A DNA stretch of 64,000 nucleotides. It comes from Sphaerisporangium fuscum (lineage in GTDB: Bacteria; Actinomycetota; Actinomycetes; Streptosporangiales; Streptosporangiaceae). The DNA lies in NCBI RefSeq assembly GCF_018531465.1, contig NZ_JAHDTF010000031.1, positions 1 to 64,000 of the forward strand, read 5' to 3'. The position numbers and the translations under genes are program-made. This document shows, piece after piece, positions 60,967 to 64,000 of the stretch (positions within the stretch are counted from its first letter, which is position 1; each line of letters begins with the position of its first letter). Under the pieces are notes generated by a model. The model was not told the DNA's origin, searched no databases, and was given only the letters and a program-made list of their open reading frames with translations.

Positions 60967-61721
60967 TGCCTCATCGAGGTCGAAGATAACGAGCTCGCCT
61001 CATCGTGTCGCCGGCGGAAGAACCGTCGGCCAGTCCCGTCCGACGAGGCGAACCACGGCGGCCTGAACATCGGCGGCGCAGGCCAAGGGCGTCAATACGG
61101 AGATTGACGACCAACTCGTCGACGGCCACCGGTTCGCCACCACGCCGCCCATGGCTCAAGGCTTCTTGGTCATGGTCGTAGCCGCAGTCGTCAAGGACGA
61201 CGTTGGGCCGCCTGCGGGGGCGGGCGATGTCGGCAGTGCTGAAGCGCTGCGTTATCCACGCAAGCGGGAGGGTGGCCAGGGTCAGGGCGGCGCAGTGAAG
61301 GTGCGGCAGGCGTGGGCGGCCGTCACCACGACGGCGATCGCGGCCAGTCGGGGCCATGCAGGACGGGCAAGCGAGAGAGGCGAGCACACCGATCACGGTG
61401 TCGCGCGGGGAGGATTCTGGCAACCCCCAGAGTGGCTTCGGCTGGGGGCGAGACTCCGCTCACTGCCCAGGCCGGCGCTCATCGGGACGGCCAACTATGG
61501 GATACGACTGCGGCGGCCCCCAGGGGTGATCCGGCCCGGAGCGTCATAGGCCGGATTCGCGGCGCTCAGCCTCCGCCTGCCTTTGGCGGAGGCTCATGGA
61601 GTGCCGAGGTTCGGGCGCACCGCAGTGGGACTCGCCGGAGCCGCTACCGGTGCCACGCATTGGCTGAAATCTGCGCGAAGGGGAGCTTGCTCGTGGCCAG
61701 GAGGCGCGGCACGCTGGCGGC
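60967..61721. other. 0.75-kb stretch without a confident gene
   Basis: A minus-strand frame (about 61400-61000) contains ITQRFSTADIARPRRRPNVV and LDDCGYDHDQEALSHGRRGG, which reads like a real but decayed coding sequence, possibly transposase-related; I cannot name it. The remainder shows no credible frame, RNA gene or hairpin. Confidence 0.3.
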
Positions 61722-62447
61722 ATGGTGAGTTCGTGGGGGCCGGCCGTGCTGCGGACGGTCGGGCGGACTGGGGGGTGGCTGGGAGCGTTCGCCATGGGGT
61801 CGTTCGCGGCGACCGGATTCACCCTGTTCACGGCATGGGCGGTGCTGACTCTGTGGGCGCACGGGCACCGGGTCCTGATCGCCGTGTTCATCGCGTGCGG
61901 CGGGGCGGCGGTCTCCTTGGTCGTCCCCGGGCTGGCGGCTGTGTATCTGCACTCCCGTGGCTGCGAGAAAGCGTCCTACGTCCTCGGAGGGAGCATGGGT
62001 CTGCTCCTTCTGTGTGCGTATGGCGGTGTGCTGTATTTCGGGTGGCAGGACTCCGATCAGCAGGCTCTGCATGACCGCGGGATCGCGATGACCGGCGTCG
62101 TGACCCGGCAGTGGGAGTCGACGACCCCGGACGGCACCGCTTCCGGGGTCGTCGTACGGCTGCCGGACGGGAGCACGCACCAGCTCCAGGGGGAGCAGTC
62201 GCCGGTGGGAACGCAGGTCGTCATGACGATCGACCCGCGTGGCCACGTCGACGGTCGGCTGGGGCCGCCGCCGGGGGCACCGGATCAGGTCGCGCTGAAG
62301 CTGGCAGTCGCCGGGGTGGCGGTCGGCTGTGCCGCATCATCCGCGTGCTGCGCGGGGCTTGTCACAAAGGACGTGCGGCGCCGGCCGCACCGAAGGGAAC
62401 CGGTCGACCGGCCGTCCGGCGAGGGTACAGCGGTCGTGCAGAACTGA
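61722..62447 (+). CDS. Multi-pass membrane protein with extracytoplasmic DUF3592-like segment
   Basis: A 241-residue protein with four to five hydrophobic segments (GAFAMGSFAATGFTLFTAWA, VLIAVFIACGGAAVSLVVPG, VLGGSMGLLLLCAYGGVLYF, and near the C-terminus KLAVAGVAVGCAASSACCAG). Between the last two is a soluble part, GIAMTGVVTRQWESTTPDGT and VRLPDGSTHQLQGEQSPVGT, of the kind seen in DUF3592-like membrane proteins. No function is known. ATG at 61722 has no good ribosome-binding site; the adjacent GTG at 61725 is equally possible. Confidence 0.7.
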   Translation: MVSSWGPAVLRTVGRTGGWLGAFAMGSFAATGFTLFTAWAVLTLWAHGHRVLIAVFIACGGAAVSLVVPGLAAVYLHSRGCEKASYVLGGSMGLLLLCAYGGVLYFGWQDSDQQALHDRGIAMTGVVTRQWESTTPDGTASGVVVRLPDGSTHQLQGEQSPVGTQVVMTIDPRGHVDGRLGPPPGAPDQVALKLAVAGVAVGCAASSACCAGLVTKDVRRRPHRREPVDRPSGEGTAVVQN

Positions 62448-62485
62448 GCCTTCTTGGCGGCTCGGCCTGTGCCGGTGTCTCGGTG

Positions 62486-62689
62486 ATGGCGGTGTTCTCT
62501 CGACGGAGGCCGGAGAGGCGACGGCTGCACCGGAGGGCTCTGGTGTTGCAGGTCGGCACCATCCCTGGCCACTTCAGACAGCAGGTGAACTGGTACTTCG
62601 ACTCCCGGCCCGGCGCCCGGTGCACCATCGCGGTCTTCATCGCCGACGACCCCGCATCAGCCGGGAGGTTCAGCGCGACGGCAGCATGA
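62486..62689 (+). CDS. Small hypothetical ORF, overlapping a second
   Basis: Sixty-seven residues: an arginine-rich start, then TIPGHFRQQVNWYFDSRPGA and CTIAVFIADDPASAG. The stop overlaps the ATG of the next small frame (ATGA). I do not recognise it. The layout could be a coupled small gene pair or two chance frames. Confidence 0.3.
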   Translation: MAVFSRRRPERRRLHRRALVLQVGTIPGHFRQQVNWYFDSRPGARCTIAVFIADDPASAGRFSATAA

Positions 62690-62802
62690 CCAGGTTCTCC
62701 GCCCTCCCCCCGTCCACCCGCGACCGGCTGCTCGCCACCGAGTGGTACATCCGCAGAGACGTCCCCTCCCCCAGCCCGGACACCGGCGACATCTCCGCCT
62801 GA
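62686..62802 (+). CDS. Small hypothetical ORF
   Basis: Thirty-eight residues, FSALPPSTRDRLLATEWYIR then an Asp/Ser/Pro-rich tail, starting at the ATG that overlaps the previous stop. Unrecognised; weak support. Confidence 0.25.
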   Translation: MTRFSALPPSTRDRLLATEWYIRRDVPSPSPDTGDISA

Positions 62803-63016
62803 AGGCCCACCTCTGGCCGGGCGGCGCAGGGCGTGGTTCGACACAGGACGAACCGCCATGCCATGATCGAGGCGACAGAATCCATTGAGGTTCGTCGGCG
62901 CCAGGTAGGTCGGTGGAGTGCGCCGGCGTGCTCGCTCGGTCGCGAGCACGGCCCGGCTCCGCCATGCGCGACGTCAGGTCGTACTTCGGGACCGAGCCCC
63001 TCCCGAAAGGACCATG

Positions 63017-63706
63017 ATGTCCACCGACCACTACGAAATGACCGGCGGCGACTACGTTCCCGACCCCGAGCGCGAGATGACCGAGCTCATCGACGGCTTC
63101 TTCGGCCACATCTCGGCGACGCTGCGCGACCACTCGCTGCCCGACCTCATCCCGGCGATACGCGCCCGGCACGCCGAACTGGAGACGGCGAACGCCCACA
63201 TGGTCGTCGACGAGCCATCGCGGCACAACCTTCGCATCACCCTCGCCCTGGTGGCGGGGTACGAGACGCTGCTTCCGCACCTCGGACGCGAGGCCGCCAT
63301 CGACGCCGTGCGGGACGCGCTGGTCGAGCCGTACGGCGAGGCGATCCGGGCGAGCAACCGGGCGATGCTGGACGCCGCGCCGGACCCGTTCGCGACCATG
63401 GTCGCCGTCAGCAAGTCCCGAGAGAAGTACGCCTTCGGCTCGACGTTCACCTTCCGGCGGACGGCCGACGACGACCGGCGTTATCTGCTGGACATCCACC
63501 GGTGCTTCTACCACGACGTGCTCGTGGCGAACTCCGCTCCGGAGCTGACGCCCGCCATGTGCGCGTTCGACGGCAACTGGATCGAGGCCATCGACCCGGA
63601 CCGGCACGGCTTCAGGTTCGAGCGTGCCACGACCATCGGACTGGGCGGCACCCACTGCCCGTTCCACTTCACCCGCACGGACACGCCGGACACCGACGCC
63701 GGTTGA
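63017..63706 (+). CDS. L-2-amino-thiazoline-4-carboxylic acid hydrolase family protein
   Basis: A 229-residue protein of the ATC hydrolase family. Diagnostic C-terminal blocks are RRYLLDIHRCFYHDVLVANS, APELTPAMCAFDGNWIEAID and LGGTHCPFHFTRT, the last carrying a conserved Cys near the end. The N-terminal half is helical (FFGHISATLRDHSLPDLIPA). The founding enzyme opens a thiazoline ring on the way to cysteine; most relatives are uncharacterised. AAAGGA lies 5 bp before the ATG at 63017. A hairpin follows the stop. Confidence 0.83.
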   Translation: MSTDHYEMTGGDYVPDPEREMTELIDGFFGHISATLRDHSLPDLIPAIRARHAELETANAHMVVDEPSRHNLRITLALVAGYETLLPHLGREAAIDAVRDALVEPYGEAIRASNRAMLDAAPDPFATMVAVSKSREKYAFGSTFTFRRTADDDRRYLLDIHRCFYHDVLVANSAPELTPAMCAFDGNWIEAIDPDRHGFRFERATTIGLGGTHCPFHFTRTDTPDTDAG

Positions 63707-63714
63707 CCCCGGCG

Positions 63715-63745
63715 GCCGGCATGCCCGCCGCGCGGTCATGCCGGC
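63715..63745 (+). terminator. Hairpin after ATC-hydrolase-family gene
   Basis: GCCGGCATG pairs with CATGCCGGC over a 13-base loop, 8 bp past the stop. Confidence 0.5.
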
Positions 63746-63852
63746 GTCACGCGACGGTGACACCCGGCCTTCTGTGATGAGGAATGGCCGATCGCCTGCG
63801 AACCAGATGCCACCGAACGCGCGATCAGCGGTGACTCACACAGGAGGCAGCG

Positions 63853-64000
63853 ATGGCGAAGAGATCTGGCAGGCGGGCACTGGTGGCCGTGCTGGGCGCC
63901 GGTTGCCTGGCCGCGACGCTGACGGCGACGGCGGGCCCGGCCGGTGCCCTGGCCACGAGCACCGTGACGCCGGCGGTCGCCGCGCCCGTCCAGCAGGCGC
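63853..64000 (+). CDS. Secreted protein, start only (cut by window edge)
   Basis: Forty-nine codons are visible from an ATG with CAGGAGGCAG upstream. The N-terminus is a clear signal peptide: KRSGRR, then ALVAVLGAGCLAATLTATAG and an Ala-rich region with a possible Ala-x-Ala cleavage site near residue 33. The mature part begins with Thr/Val/Ala-rich sequence. The protein continues past the window, so no function can be given. Confidence 0.75.
   Translation, partial: MAKRSGRRALVAVLGAGCLAATLTATAGPAGALATSTVTPAVAAPVQQA

Noticed and set aside
1..64000. CRISPR array, rRNA or tRNA genes
   Set aside because: I found no regularly spaced repeats and no tRNA or rRNA-like segments on reading both strands by eye; a dedicated search could still find a tRNA.

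Overview
The window is high-GC DNA (roughly 70% by eye) with GTG/TTG starts, many divergent regulator-enzyme pairs, a PopR-like regulator beside clpP genes, and relics of Tn3 and IS5-type elements. This fits a filamentous actinomycete, plausibly Streptosporangiaceae (Nonomuraea/Streptosporangium-like). That genus-level placement is inference. The dense mix of intact accessory genes and gene stumps suggests a chromosome arm or other accessory region rather than the conserved core.

0-16 kb: a run of regulator-enzyme pairs. They are quinone oxidoreductase/GlxA regulator, metallo-beta-lactamase hydrolase/XRE-cupin regulator, and alpha/beta hydrolase/TetR. Between them lie an NmrA-like reductase, SnoaL-YceI genes, a frameshifted ECF sigma factor coupled to a membrane protein, a GNAT, a VOC protein and a double-HTH Lrp regulator. 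Stumps here include a RibD-C reductase, a thiopeptide-type biosynthesis protein joined to an ABC transporter tail, a methyltransferase, a carboxylesterase, an SDR and a PucR-like regulator.

16-32 kb: hemerythrin proteins, an alpha/beta hydrolase, a TetR/MFS pair, an intact zinc-finger coiled-coil protein, a LysR regulator, and a cluster of two AhpD/CMD-like proteins plus an SDR. A secreted SGNH hydrolase and a second MFS pump follow. Broken paralogues of the coiled-coil protein recur at 21.7, 23.4-24.3, 31.7-32.8 and probably 57.4-57.7 kb. Lectin-like, terpene synthase and phage tail fragments lie among them.

33-41.9 kb: a cytochrome P450, then a serine resolvase and a decayed Tn3-type transposase. 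These bracket a WYL/YafY-type regulator and a divergent MFS pump, suggesting a resident Tn3-like unit with a passenger. A block of G/C homopolymers next to the transposase is probably an assembly or base-calling defect. A broken HEAT-repeat gene coupled to an alpha/beta hydrolase and a MarR/hydrolase pair follow.

41.9-48.5 kb: a complete, same-strand sugar locus. LacI regulator, GH36 alpha-galactosidase, lipoprotein sugar-binding protein and two ABC permeases form one alpha-galactoside uptake and hydrolysis system with no local ATPase.

49-51.7 kb: the most interesting locus. A PopR/ClgR-like XRE regulator ending in YALAA faces a two-gene clpP operon. One ClpP has a full Ser-His-Asp triad; its partner has Ala at the catalytic Ser position. 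A palindrome upstream of the operon (TCTGCT-N3-AGCAGA) resembles the PopR box known from Streptomyces. Tyrosine-recombinase stumps lie on both sides.

51.8-64 kb: a ROK/nagA amino-sugar locus reduced to stumps, a CGNR regulator, an arginase-family protein coupled to a DUF1579-like gene, a long gene-poor stretch, a Gfo/Idh/MocA oxidoreductase, an AraC/NmrA pair, a TPR protein, a membrane protein, an ATC-hydrolase-family protein and the start of a secreted protein.

Many stumps keep both ends of a gene but have lost the middle, or carry single-base frameshifts. Deletion-driven decay explains the former. Some of the latter could be sequencing indels, which the homopolymer block makes a real possibility.
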